A stretch of DNA of 64,000 nt. It comes from Oryzomonas sp. GTDB taxonomy: Bacteria > Desulfobacterota > Desulfuromonadia > Geobacterales > Pseudopelobacteraceae. The stretch lies in assembly GCA_031292255.1 (NCBI GenBank), contig JARLHN010000040.1, positions 1 to 64,000 on the forward strand. Reading direction: 5' to 3'. Made by a program: the position numbers and the translations under genes. Below, one piece after another: positions 9,598-17,215 of the stretch. A model generated the notes under the pieces. The model was not told the DNA's origin, made no database searches, and saw only the letters and a program-made list of their open reading frames with translations. Every line of letters starts with the position of its first letter. Position 1 is the stretch's first letter.

Positions 9598-9624
9598 ATT
9601 GGGGCGCTGCTTGCCGCGCCCCAA
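9598..9624 (+). terminator. Intrinsic terminator of the kdp-kinase operon
   Basis: ATTGGGGCG pairs with CGCCCCAAT around a short loop; a weak T content follows on the + strand (AATAAAACC). The GGGGCGCTGCTTGCCGCGCCCC core also occurs at 42739-42760, so this may be half of a dispersed palindromic unit that serves as a terminator. Confidence 0.55.
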
Positions 9625-9636
9625 TAAAACCAGTTC

Positions 9637-9671
9637 CTGTAACATTTTTGTAACCTGTCATTTCATATAAT
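9637..9671 (+). promoter_or_regulatory. PHO-box-like promoter of the acid phosphatase
   Basis: CTGTAAC (9637-9643), ATTT, TTGTAAC (9648-9654) form two 7-bp direct repeats with a 4-bp AT spacer, the layout of a PhoB box. A third repeat, CTGTCAT, follows at 9655-9661. TATAAT lies at 9666-9671, 11 bases after the first two repeats, which fits PhoB promoters that lack a -35. The assignment is by eye. It fits the downstream gene, a secreted phosphatase. Confidence 0.5.
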
Positions 9672-9730
9672 TTTTACCTCGACGTATGATAAATCATGTA
9701 ATATATCCAAACTAAATTTGATAACGTCAT

Positions 9731-9787
9731 CCTCACCGTAAGGTAGGTGAATTCGTAGGACGACGGGCCTTGGGGATGAAACTGCCG
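9731..9787 (+). ncRNA. Candidate structured leader (riboswitch-like) upstream of the acid phosphatase
   Basis: Between the PHO-box promoter and an intrinsic terminator lies a region that can fold into small stems: TCACC/GGTGA (about 9733-9750), and CTTGG/CCGAG closing a loop with GGATGAAACTG (about 9769-9789). A sensor-like segment followed by a terminator inside a long leader is the usual architecture of a transcriptional riboswitch or attenuator. I could not match it to c-di-GMP, fluoride, cobalamin, TPP, Moco, Mn2+ or guanidine aptamers. The class and ligand are unknown. Confidence 0.4.
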
Positions 9788-9832
9788 AGCCGCCAAATTG
9801 GTACTTCGCAAGATGTCGTTTGGCGGCTTTTA
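9788..9832 (+). terminator. Intrinsic terminator inside the acid phosphatase leader
   Basis: AGCCGCCAAA (9788-9797) pairs with TTTGGCGGCT (9819-9828) around a 21-base loop and is followed by TTTA. Its 5' arm adjoins, and slightly overlaps, the CCGAG arm of the preceding stem. That could make the two folds compete. It lies about 110 bases into the predicted transcript and about 170 bases before the start codon. Confidence 0.65.
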
Positions 9833-9839
9833 TTTTGGG

Positions 9840-9985
9840 CCAGGAGCCTGTCTGACTTTGGTGTCGTAGCAAGAAAACGGGAATCCGGGCCGATTTACCG
9901 TTTTCGCAGTAGATTCTTCCTAAGTCCGACAGATCCTATAACCCGCACCACTTGTGAGCACTGCCTCCTGAACCAGGAAGGCAAA
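9840..9985 (+). other. Further inverted repeats in the acid phosphatase leader
   Basis: CTGTCTGACTT (about 9848) and AAGTCCGACAG (about 9921) are near-complementary arms enclosing an inner hairpin AAAACGG/CCGTTTT. TGCCTCCTG and CAGGAAGGCA (about 9961-9982) form another stem just before the ribosome site. No ORF with a credible start is seen here; the frame open from 9770 has no ribosome site. Confidence 0.4.
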
Positions 9986-10003
9986 AAGATATTGGAGAGA
10001 TTA

Positions 10004-10819
10004 ATGAGATTTTTTACGGTGCTGTTTGTTTTCTGTGCTGGGCTGGAATGCCTGATTTTCAACCCGACATTTGCGCGTGCCGGCGAGCCGATGCAATCGG
10101 CAACCGACAATGGGAACCTCCTGGGTTATCTGGTTCCAAATGCTCTACCCGATAGTCTTGCGCTGCTTCCCCCGCCTCCCAAAACAGGGTCGCAGGCTTT
10201 TGCGCTCGATGAAGAGGTCAGTCGGGAAAGTCTCTCTCTGCAAGGTTCGCCTCGCTGGGTGCTAGCTGCCAAAGACGCCGACCTGAGCTTTCCCCATGTA
10301 GCCGACTCATTCAGCTGCGCTCTGGGTGCTCCGATCACGAAGCAGGAAACACCGCATCTCTATCTTTTGCTCGTGCGAACACTTAAAGACGCCAGCGCCG
10401 CAACCAAAAGGGCCAAAAACTATTATGCCCGTCCCCGCCCATTCATGGTGAACCAAAAGCCTACCTGCACTCCGGATGCCGAGAAAGACTTGAGGAATAA
10501 CGGTTCGTATCCTTCAGGCCATACCACGATTGGCTGGGCTTTGGCGTTGGTCCTGAGCGAGATCGCACCCGAACGGGCTGACGCGCTCCTCGCCAGGGGC
10601 AGGGCTTTTGGCGAAAGCCGGATTGTCTGTAATGTTCATTGGCAAAGTGATGTGGCTGAGGGCAGGGTCATGGGCGCCGCCACGGTCGCAAGGCTACATG
10701 CGGATCCGGGGTTTCGCGCGGATCTTGAGGCTGCCAGAGCCGAACTCGGGGTGGTTAGGGCCAAAGGGCTCAAATCGCAACTGGATTGCTCTGCTGAAGC
10801 TGCGGCGTTGGGGAAATGA
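10004..10819 (+). CDS. Secreted class A (PhoN/PhoC-type) non-specific acid phosphatase
   Basis: Removes phosphate from a range of phosphoesters outside the cytoplasm. The 271-residue product begins with a signal peptide (MRFFTVLFVFCAGL..., cleavage near ARA-GEP). It carries the class A/PAP2 signature: KRAKNYYARPRP (K-x6-RP), YPSGHTT (PSGH), and SRIVCNVHWQSD (SR-x5-H-x3-D). I chose ATG 10004 because it follows GGAGAG and starts the signal peptide; an upstream TTG at 9770 gives a longer frame lacking both. The PHO-box-like promoter upstream suggests induction by phosphate starvation. Confidence 0.88.
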   Translation: MRFFTVLFVFCAGLECLIFNPTFARAGEPMQSATDNGNLLGYLVPNALPDSLALLPPPPKTGSQAFALDEEVSRESLSLQGSPRWVLAAKDADLSFPHVADSFSCALGAPITKQETPHLYLLLVRTLKDASAATKRAKNYYARPRPFMVNQKPTCTPDAEKDLRNNGSYPSGHTTIGWALALVLSEIAPERADALLARGRAFGESRIVCNVHWQSDVAEGRVMGAATVARLHADPGFRADLEAARAELGVVRAKGLKSQLDCSAEAAALGK

Positions 10820-11199
10820 AGTTAAAGCCGATTGTACTAATACTTGGGATATGGGGGGGCGGGGATATTTGAGCTAATTGCATGACTGCAGGCTTGCCCA
10901 AAGATGCTCGCAGGTTTGGTCTCTGAAAGCTGGCCTTGAAAAGAAACTTGGCAACTTGCCAGACCCCGCCGCCCCTCCCTCGATACCACAGTTGATGTTG
11001 AATTCATTATAAAACCACCTTCCTTGTGTTATATTCAATTCATGCTCACTCTACCCCGGATACCCAGTCTCCTGATATCGCTTCATCGCCATGCGCATGA
11101 TGTGAATGATCTGTGAGCAATCCTTGTCGGTATAGCCTTTTGGGCAATCAACAAATTTGTCATACGAGGTTACATGTTGTGATTTCAAAACGGTGCTTA
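10820..11199 (+). other. Intergenic region before the coiled-coil gene
   Basis: I see no gene. A possible -10 (TATATT, near 11030) lies in an AT-rich patch. The frame that begins with GTG at 11113 is an N-terminal extension of the next gene, without a ribosome site or signal peptide. Confidence 0.3.
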
Positions 11200-13410
11200 A
11201 TGAGTGTGCTTAGATCGATTCTTATTGCGGCATTTCTATCATCGGTCATTGTTCCACCAGCCTTTTCCGTGGAAGCTGACGATTCGGCGGTCTTTTTGTC
11301 CGGCTTTAATGCTTACCACAAACAAGACTATTCAAAAGCAATCGAGGACTTGAATGAACTCCTGAAAAAATATCCCCAATCACAAATGCGCGATATGGCT
11401 ATGTTCTGGCTGGCTCGCTCTTATTTCAAGAATGGCAACTATCGCGAGGCAGCCCGGAACATGTCTGAGTTTGCCAGGGAATATCCTGAAAATCCGCTAC
11501 GTGCCACGGTGGAGCCTGAACTCCTTGCTCTGACGGATCGATACGACAAGGGCGAGCGTTTGCCGGAAGATGAGGTGAAGGGAGGCGAGCAGATTCAGGC
11601 CCAGCAAGTAAAGCCGGAGAGCGATCTGATTGCGCAAGAACAGGCCGAAAAGGCACGGATAAACGCCAAAAAGGCTGAAGAGGCGCGTCTGGCGCACGAG
11701 GCGGCCGCCAAACAGGCGGAAAAAGATCGTGTCATCGCTATGGCGGTTGAAATGGATCGTAGTGCCTCGGAAAGAGTGAAGAAGGAGAAACTGGCGAAAG
11801 AACAGGCTGCCCGTGAGCAACTCAGCCTGCAGCAGGCCGAGAAGGAGCGTGTAGCCAAACTGCAGGCGGACCAGGAACGCTTGGCTAACGAGAAGGGTGA
11901 CCAGAAGGAACTGACTGCCTATGTGCCACTCAGCCGGCAGCAGACTGAAAAGGAGCGCATTGCGAAACAGCGGGCGGAACAGGTGCGTCTGGCAGCGGAG
12001 CAGGCCGAAAAGGAACGCGTTGCCAGGGAGAAGGCGGAGCTGGGACCCTTGGCAGCGGAGCAGGCCGAGAGGGAACGCGTTGCCAGGGAGAAGGCGAAGC
12101 AGGGACCCTTGGCAGCGGAGGTTACCCGTGAACAACTCAGCCGAGAGCAGGCTGAAAATGAGCGAGTTGCAAAACTGAGGGTGGAACAGGAACATCTGGA
12201 TGCCATGAAGGCGGAGCAGGGACGCCAGGTAGCGGAACAGGGAGCCCGTGAGCAGCTCAGCCGACAGCAGGCTGAAAATGAGCGAGTTGCGAAACTGCGG
12301 GCGGAACAGGAGCGTCTGGATGTCGAGAAGGCGGAGCTGGAGCGCTTGGCAGCGGAGCAGGCCGAGAAGGAACGTGTTGCCAAGGTGAAGGCGGAGCAGG
12401 AGCGTCTGGCGGCTGAGCAGGCTACCCGTGAGCAGCTCAACCGACAGCAGGCTGATAAGGAGCGAGTTGCGAAACTGCAGGCGGAGCAGGAGCGTCTGGA
12501 TGCCATGAAGGCGGAGCAGGAACGCCTGGCGGCGGAGCAGGCCGAGCAGGAGCGTGTTGCCAAGGTGAAGGCGGAGCAGGATCGCCTGGCGGCAGAGCAG
12601 GCTGCCCGTGAGCAGCTCAGCCGACAGCAGGCTGATAAGGATCGTGTTGCCAAACTGCAGGCGGAGCAGGAGCGTCTGGACGTCGAGAAGGCGGAGTTGG
12701 AGCGCCAGGCAGCGGAGCAGGCCGAGAAGGAGCGTGTTGCCAAGGTGAAGGCGGAGCAGGAACGCCTGGCAGCGGAACAGAAAAAACGTGCGGCATTCCA
12801 GTCCGGCCAGCCTTTGGTGGCTAAGAATGTCGAAGTACCCCGACCCACCTCACCATTGTTGCCTACAGCAATGGTAGTACCACTCTCAGCCCCGTCCCCT
12901 GATAAACACGATGTGAAACATATAGCGGCCTTGGAGAATCAGCCCGCGTATGTGTTAGTTGTGGGTGAGTCAACGGTTTTAGCTCAACTGGATCCTGTCG
13001 TAACGAAACTCTCTTCCGCCCATTATCAACCGGTTATAACCAGCAGGAGGAGCGATTCTGAAGCGTACCTCCTTGCGGTCGGATGTTATGGCGACAGGGC
13101 AGCAGCGCTACGGAAAAGAGATAATCTCGTCAAGCAGGGCGCACAAGCGTCTGTTATTGAAAGCGATGCATTGTACTGTGCTGCCACAAAAACATTTGTG
13201 GTGGAGAATGAAGCAAAAGAAGAGCTGGACAGGCTCAAAGCTCATGGCGTTGAGGGGGTAAAAGTAATCAAGGTGGTCACGTCTCAAAAATCCTGGGTTC
13301 TCTCAACGGGGCATTTTAGCACCATCAGGGCTGCCGTTGAGGCGTCACTGGCTCTTGGAAAGGTTGGAGTTGTCGCTACAATCGTGAAGAGCAGCGAACT
13401 GGGTGAATGA
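11200..13410 (+). CDS. Exported TPR / long coiled-coil / SPOR-like protein
   Basis: The product is 736 residues from ATG 11200, the start that gives a clean signal peptide (cleavage near PAFS-VEA). Next come YbgF/BamD-like TPR repeats (about 25-110; YHKQDYSKAIEDLNELL, YFKNGNYREAARN). A very long Glu/Lys/Ala/Gln-rich coiled coil follows (about 130-530). The C terminus has two SPOR-like segments (for example YLLAVGCYGDRAAALRKRDNLV). SPOR domains bind denuded peptidoglycan, so a cell-envelope spacer role is plausible. No enzyme motif is present. The ribosome site is weak, so the upstream GTG 11113 cannot be excluded. Confidence 0.6.
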   Translation: MSVLRSILIAAFLSSVIVPPAFSVEADDSAVFLSGFNAYHKQDYSKAIEDLNELLKKYPQSQMRDMAMFWLARSYFKNGNYREAARNMSEFAREYPENPLRATVEPELLALTDRYDKGERLPEDEVKGGEQIQAQQVKPESDLIAQEQAEKARINAKKAEEARLAHEAAAKQAEKDRVIAMAVEMDRSASERVKKEKLAKEQAAREQLSLQQAEKERVAKLQADQERLANEKGDQKELTAYVPLSRQQTEKERIAKQRAEQVRLAAEQAEKERVAREKAELGPLAAEQAERERVAREKAKQGPLAAEVTREQLSREQAENERVAKLRVEQEHLDAMKAEQGRQVAEQGAREQLSRQQAENERVAKLRAEQERLDVEKAELERLAAEQAEKERVAKVKAEQERLAAEQATREQLNRQQADKERVAKLQAEQERLDAMKAEQERLAAEQAEQERVAKVKAEQDRLAAEQAAREQLSRQQADKDRVAKLQAEQERLDVEKAELERQAAEQAEKERVAKVKAEQERLAAEQKKRAAFQSGQPLVAKNVEVPRPTSPLLPTAMVVPLSAPSPDKHDVKHIAALENQPAYVLVVGESTVLAQLDPVVTKLSSAHYQPVITSRRSDSEAYLLAVGCYGDRAAALRKRDNLVKQGAQASVIESDALYCAATKTFVVENEAKEELDRLKAHGVEGVKVIKVVTSQKSWVLSTGHFSTIRAAVEASLALGKVGVVATIVKSSELGE
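12127..12786 (+). repeat. 180-bp coding tandem repeats (60-residue coiled-coil units)
   Basis: CGTGAGCAGCTCA-like unit starts occur at 12247, 12427 and 12607, exactly 180 bp apart, with diverged starts at 12127 (120 bp earlier) and 11809. Within units, shorter AEQERLAAEQ-type blocks recur. The high DNA identity between units suggests recent expansion. Confidence 0.85.
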
Positions 13411-13492
13411 ACAACAAAGGGCAGCGTTGGGCTCAGGCCTGCAATAGTGGAATCAGGCGTTAAAATAATCCCCTATAACAAAGCGATAGAAC

Positions 13493-13557
13493 AAAGCGGG
13501 GCAGATTTATTTTATGTGCTATTTAGGTGGTTTAATTAAATAAATCTATCCCGCTTT
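13493..13557 (+). terminator. Long inverted repeat, probable terminator before pyk
   Basis: AAAGCGGG (13493-13500) pairs with CCCGCTTT (13550-13557), and AGATTTATTT (13503-13512) with AAATAAATCT (13538-13547), with a 2x2 mismatch between the blocks and a 25-base loop. TTTT partly follows. It separates the coiled-coil gene from pyk. Confidence 0.55.
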
Positions 13558-13612
13558 TCCCTCCTCTGCTATATTCACCATCAAATAATAATTCATCCAT
13601 AAGGACAATATC

Positions 13613-15049
13613 ATGCCAGAAATGAAGCGGACCAAGATCGTGGCAACATGGGGGCCATCGTGCGCAGTGCCTGGGATGGCGGAAAAACTTATTGCCGCTG
13701 GGGTCAATTTGTTCCGGCTGAACTTCTCCCATGGCAACCATGATGAGAAGCTTATTGCCCTTCAAGCGATCAGGAAAGCAGCCGAGGCATGCAATATACC
13801 TGTCGGTATCATTGCCGACCTGCAAGGGCCAAAGATTCGAACAGGAAAAATGCTGAATGATTCCATGCCCCTGATTGATGGGACTGAAGTGGATATTGCC
13901 GTTGGCGAGATTCAGACAGATCCGGGAGTCATTCCAACGGTGTACGAGAAACTTGTTGACGACGTTCGACCCGGTTCGAGAATCCTTCTGGACGACGGTC
14001 ATATGGAATTGCGCGTCATAGCGGCATCAGCAGGAAAAGTACGCTGCTTGGTAGTCAAGGGCGGCAATCTCAAAAACAACAAGGGAATCAATCTTCCCCA
14101 GGTAAGCGTCTCTGCTCCCTCTCTAACCGACAAAGACCTCGAAGATCTCCGTTTCTGCACCGGTATCGGCATTGACTGGGTGGCACTTTCCTTTGTCCGC
14201 TCTCCGAGCGATATATTGAACATCAAAATAGAACTTGCGAGATTAAACAGTGAATTGCCGGTCATAGCAAAAATCGAAAAACCCGAGGCGGTGGAAAACC
14301 TTGACGCGATCATTGCGGTTGCGGACGCCCTCATGGTGGCCCGAGGCGATCTTGGGGTGGAGATGGAGCCGGAACAACTCCCGCTCATTCAAAAGCGCAT
14401 GATCAGCGCCTGCAATAGGGCAGGCAAGCCGGTCATTACGGCAACCCAGATGCTGGAATCCATGACCGATAACAACCGCCCGACACGCGCCGAAGCCTCG
14501 GATGTAGCTAACGCCATCCTGGATGGAACAGATGCCGTCATGCTGTCCGGCGAAACAGCGGTGGGAAATTATCCTCTGGAAACGGTTACCACCATGGCCA
14601 AGATAGCCCTGACCATTGAACAGTCCACACCGCGACACTCCCATCACATTAACCGTGAAGGCCGGGAGGTTGACATCGCCATTGCCCGCGCCGCTTCCGA
14701 GGCGAGCGAGTCGCTAAACGCCAAGGCAATTGTCCCTCTGACCGCCAGTGGCCAAATGGCGGCACTCATAGCCGGATGCCGGCCGACCGCCCCGATCATA
14801 GCCATTACGCCCGATGATGGCGTACGGAGGAAATTGGCTCTTCATTGGGGGATCGACTCGTTGATGATGCCGATGAAGAACAATACGGACGAGGTAGTGG
14901 CTGAAGCCGGAAAACTTCTTCTCGACTATGGATTCAGCCAAGGGGACATGGTGGTTATGACTATGGGGGCACCGATTGCCGCCCGAAGCACGACGAACCA
15001 GATACGGATCTTTAAAATCGGGGAGAATCCGTCTCACCCTGCTTCATAA
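13613..15049 (+). CDS. pyk: Pyruvate kinase
   Basis: Converts phosphoenolpyruvate and ADP to pyruvate and ATP at the end of glycolysis. The 478-residue product has the N-terminal RTKIVATWGPS, the active-site segment IAKIEKPEAVENLD, the metal-site ARGDLGVEM, and TATQMLESM. Length and order fit a bacterial pyruvate kinase with a complete C-terminal allosteric domain. AAGGACA precedes the ATG. It appears monocistronic. Confidence 0.96.
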   Translation: MPEMKRTKIVATWGPSCAVPGMAEKLIAAGVNLFRLNFSHGNHDEKLIALQAIRKAAEACNIPVGIIADLQGPKIRTGKMLNDSMPLIDGTEVDIAVGEIQTDPGVIPTVYEKLVDDVRPGSRILLDDGHMELRVIAASAGKVRCLVVKGGNLKNNKGINLPQVSVSAPSLTDKDLEDLRFCTGIGIDWVALSFVRSPSDILNIKIELARLNSELPVIAKIEKPEAVENLDAIIAVADALMVARGDLGVEMEPEQLPLIQKRMISACNRAGKPVITATQMLESMTDNNRPTRAEASDVANAILDGTDAVMLSGETAVGNYPLETVTTMAKIALTIEQSTPRHSHHINREGREVDIAIARAASEASESLNAKAIVPLTASGQMAALIAGCRPTAPIIAITPDDGVRRKLALHWGIDSLMMPMKNNTDEVVAEAGKLLLDYGFSQGDMVVMTMGAPIAARSTTNQIRIFKIGENPSHPAS

Positions 15050-15133
15050 CGGTCTCTTTTAAATCGGATTTTGGAAAATTCTGCCGGGTCTGCCAAGATG
15101 CTAAGTTTTGGGTCTATAACCAAAAGAAAGGTT

Positions 15134-15152
15134 GGGGCCAATTGCCCCTTTG
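15134..15152 (+). terminator. Weak hairpin downstream of pyk
   Basis: GGGGC/GCCCC with loop CAATT, followed by TTT. It may terminate pyk transcription, facing the end of ptxD. Nothing else is recognised in 15050-15259. Confidence 0.35.
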
Positions 15153-15259
15153 GCAAGGGGGACGACAAACAGCACCTTTGTTTCGGTTATGGTTCCGTTA
15201 TTTTTTGTGAGATCTGTTGTGCGATGCCCCAAATGTTTGTCCTGTGTACATCATCCCGC

Positions 15260-16240
15260 TCAATCTTCCCCATGCAAAACAGATAAAATCGACCTCGCGG
15301 TTTCCAGCTCAATCTCCCTGCGAACACCATCCACGGCAGATCCAAGGTGCGGAGTAAAGACGGTCTTGCCGTGATCAGCCAACAGATCCGGGTGAATCCC
15401 TAGAGGCCGGTCGGCACGCGCCCAATCCTCGAATTCAAAGACATCGGCCGCATATCCGGCCAGACGGTTTGATCCGAGAGCTTCTGCAACGGCCGCTTCG
15501 TCCACCACCGAACCTCGGCCGACGTTGACCAGGTATGCGCCCGTCTTCATCCCCCCCAGGGTCTCGCTGTTGATGATGTGCCTGGTTTGCGGGGTCAGTG
15601 GCGCCGCTACAAGGACAAAATCGCTCTCGCTCAGGAGTTCCCCGAGATGGCACAGGGCGAGGCCGAGCCCGGTTTCGACCTCCGGCTTCAGCCGAAGGGG
15701 ATCCGAGTACACAAGCCGGCAGCCGAAGCCTTGCAGCCGTTTGGCGACGGCACGGCCGATGGCCCCCATGCCGATGATGCCGACCGTGCTGCCCGAAAGA
15801 CCCTTGCCGTAGAGGACCGGCCGCCACCCGTGAAATTCACCGCTCCGAACCATGCGGTCGCCGGGCGGCAGGTTGCGGCCCATAGCCAGGAGCAGTGCAA
15901 CCGCAAGCTCCGCCGTAGGCTCGGTCAGGAGATCCCGGACGATGCTGAACCGGACGTCGTGGCGTTCGCAGGCTGCCACGTCGAAATTGTCATACCCCTT
16001 GAGCGCCGCGCCAATGACCTTCAGGCGCGGACAAAGCGACAGGAATTCCTCGTCCACGCGGTCCGGCATGAACACCATCACAGCGTCGGCATCGCTACAG
16101 CGCCGCAAAACCTCGTCGCGGGGGAGGGTAGAGCGGCCGATATTGGGCACGACGCAGCACGACTGTTCCAGCAGCCGGATAACCTCGTCATGCACCCAGT
16201 GAGTGATGACAACTTTTGGGAGTCTGAGTTCAGGGTTCAA
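15260..16240 (-). CDS. ptxD: Phosphite (phosphonate) dehydrogenase PtxD
   Basis: Oxidises phosphite to phosphate with NAD+. The 326-residue D-2-hydroxyacid dehydrogenase-fold protein aligns along its length with Pseudomonas stutzeri PtxD as I remember it. It keeps the equivalents of Lys76 (here Lys81 in ALKGYDNFDV), Arg237 (NVGRGSVVDE), Glu266 (FEFEDWARADRP) and His292 (TPHLGSAV). The Rossmann motif is GMGAIG, and an Asp in the following YSDP suggests NAD preference. The start is an unusual TTG, 3 bases after the upstream stop; the first six residues derive from a heptamer repeat. It is the last gene of the phn operon. Confidence 0.88.
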   Translation of the reverse strand: MNPELRLPKVVITHWVHDEVIRLLEQSCCVVPNIGRSTLPRDEVLRRCSDADAVMVFMPDRVDEEFLSLCPRLKVIGAALKGYDNFDVAACERHDVRFSIVRDLLTEPTAELAVALLLAMGRNLPPGDRMVRSGEFHGWRPVLYGKGLSGSTVGIIGMGAIGRAVAKRLQGFGCRLVYSDPLRLKPEVETGLGLALCHLGELLSESDFVLVAAPLTPQTRHIINSETLGGMKTGAYLVNVGRGSVVDEAAVAEALGSNRLAGYAADVFEFEDWARADRPLGIHPDLLADHGKTVFTPHLGSAVDGVRREIELETARSILSVLHGED

Positions 16241-16253
16241 AGTTCACCATTCA
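16226..16253. repeat. Heptanucleotide repeat array at the TIM-barrel/ptxD junction
   Basis: Four consecutive 7-mers on the + strand, GAGTTCA GGGTTCA AAGTTCA CCATTCA. The array covers the stop of the upstream gene and the start and first codons of ptxD. A degenerate array of the same period and consensus lies at 25086-25120. Confidence 0.7.
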
Positions 16254-17215
16254 CACGCTTTTTGGGAAACCGTCAGCTCGGCTATCTGAGCGGCGTGCCC
16301 CAGCTCCTTCAGCACGTCCGCCAGGTTCCCGGCGGCTTCCCTGGTGTGTTCGAAGTATCTGCTGCGCAGTTCGCAGATCAGAAGCCCGTTGTAAGAGCCG
16401 ATGAACTCGGCGAAGATGCGGGAAAAGGGGATGTCTCCCCACCCGACCGGCATGTGGGAATCTCCCTTGCCGAAGGGTATCTGGTGCGTCTGGGTCTTCT
16501 CGGTATGATAGACCGGATTGCCGAAGTTGTCATGCACATGGCAATGGGCGATCAGGGGGGCAATGGCGCGCACCTCGTCAACCGGGTCAAGGCCGTAGAA
16601 GCGGGAGGACATCCGGAGATGGCCGAAATCCAGGTTGATCCTGACGTTCTTCCTGTCGATGCGCTCGACCTGGGCCTTCAGCTCACTGGGACGTTCGGCG
16701 TAACAGTAGGGGGAATGGTGCAGGTAGGGGCGGGCGTTCTCCATGGCGATGACGATACCGGGGAATGCTCCGGCCGCCTCTTGCAGGATACGGGCCTCCT
16801 CGTCCAGCAGTCGCTCCTGTTCGTCCGGTTCCAGGGAAAGCGTGCCTCTCACCCCGAACTCCTCCTCCACCAGGTAGCGCCCCGGATGATAGACCATCAC
16901 CTCCGCCCCGATCTCGGCCGAGAACTCCAGTGATGCCATGAGTACGTCGCGGTGCAGCGCGCTGTTTACCCGATCCATGAGGTTAAGTGGATTGGGGGCA
17001 TGGACGCTGTAGCTGAACGGGAAATCCGCCAGCATGGCCTTGACCTCCGAGGTCCTCTTCCTGTCCAGCCGGCCGTTTTTGACGGCATCCAGGCCATGGA
17101 CCGAGATCTCGGCCGCGGTCAGGCCGAAATCGAGAAAAGCCGACAGGTCGCGTCGCAATGCCCTGAGGCTGCCGTCCACCCGCACCTCGTTGATGTTGCT
17201 GCCGATGCTCAGCAT
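16244..17215 (-). CDS. TIM-barrel protein of the sugar phosphate isomerase / endonuclease IV superfamily
   Basis: 323 residues. Metal-binding-type motifs of the xylose-isomerase-like/AP2Ec barrel are present: MVYHPGRY, AMENARPY, INLDFGHL, CHVHDNFGN and, near the end, ICELRSRYF. Its ATG overlaps the phnM stop by 7 bases and its stop is 3 bases before ptxD, so it is embedded in the phn-ptxD operon. The usual phosphoribosyl-phosphate processing enzymes PhnN and PhnP are not seen here. A role in handling the phosphoribosyl product of C-P lyase is an inference; the substrate is unknown. Confidence 0.75.
   Translation of the reverse strand: MLSIGSNINEVRVDGSLRALRRDLSAFLDFGLTAAEISVHGLDAVKNGRLDRKRTSEVKAMLADFPFSYSVHAPNPLNLMDRVNSALHRDVLMASLEFSAEIGAEVMVYHPGRYLVEEEFGVRGTLSLEPDEQERLLDEEARILQEAAGAFPGIVIAMENARPYLHHSPYCYAERPSELKAQVERIDRKNVRINLDFGHLRMSSRFYGLDPVDEVRAIAPLIAHCHVHDNFGNPVYHTEKTQTHQIPFGKGDSHMPVGWGDIPFSRIFAEFIGSYNGLLICELRSRYFEHTREAAGNLADVLKELGHAAQIAELTVSQKACEW

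Noticed and set aside
9700..9830. c-di-GMP (GEMM) riboswitch, common in Geobacter
   Set aside because: The conserved GEMM blocks around CAAAGC and the tetraloop receptor are not present; only a generic structured leader can be claimed.
9770..10003. N-terminal extension of the acid phosphatase from TTG 9770
   Set aside because: It runs through the leader hairpins and terminator, has no ribosome site, and would bury the signal peptide.
12127..12786. CRISPR-like array
   Set aside because: The repeats are contiguous coding units of 180 bp without spacers.
11919..12848. Antisense Ser/Cys/Arg-rich frame opposite the coiled-coil gene
   Set aside because: It mirrors the Glu/Gln/Ala codon repeats of the real gene and has no start signals.
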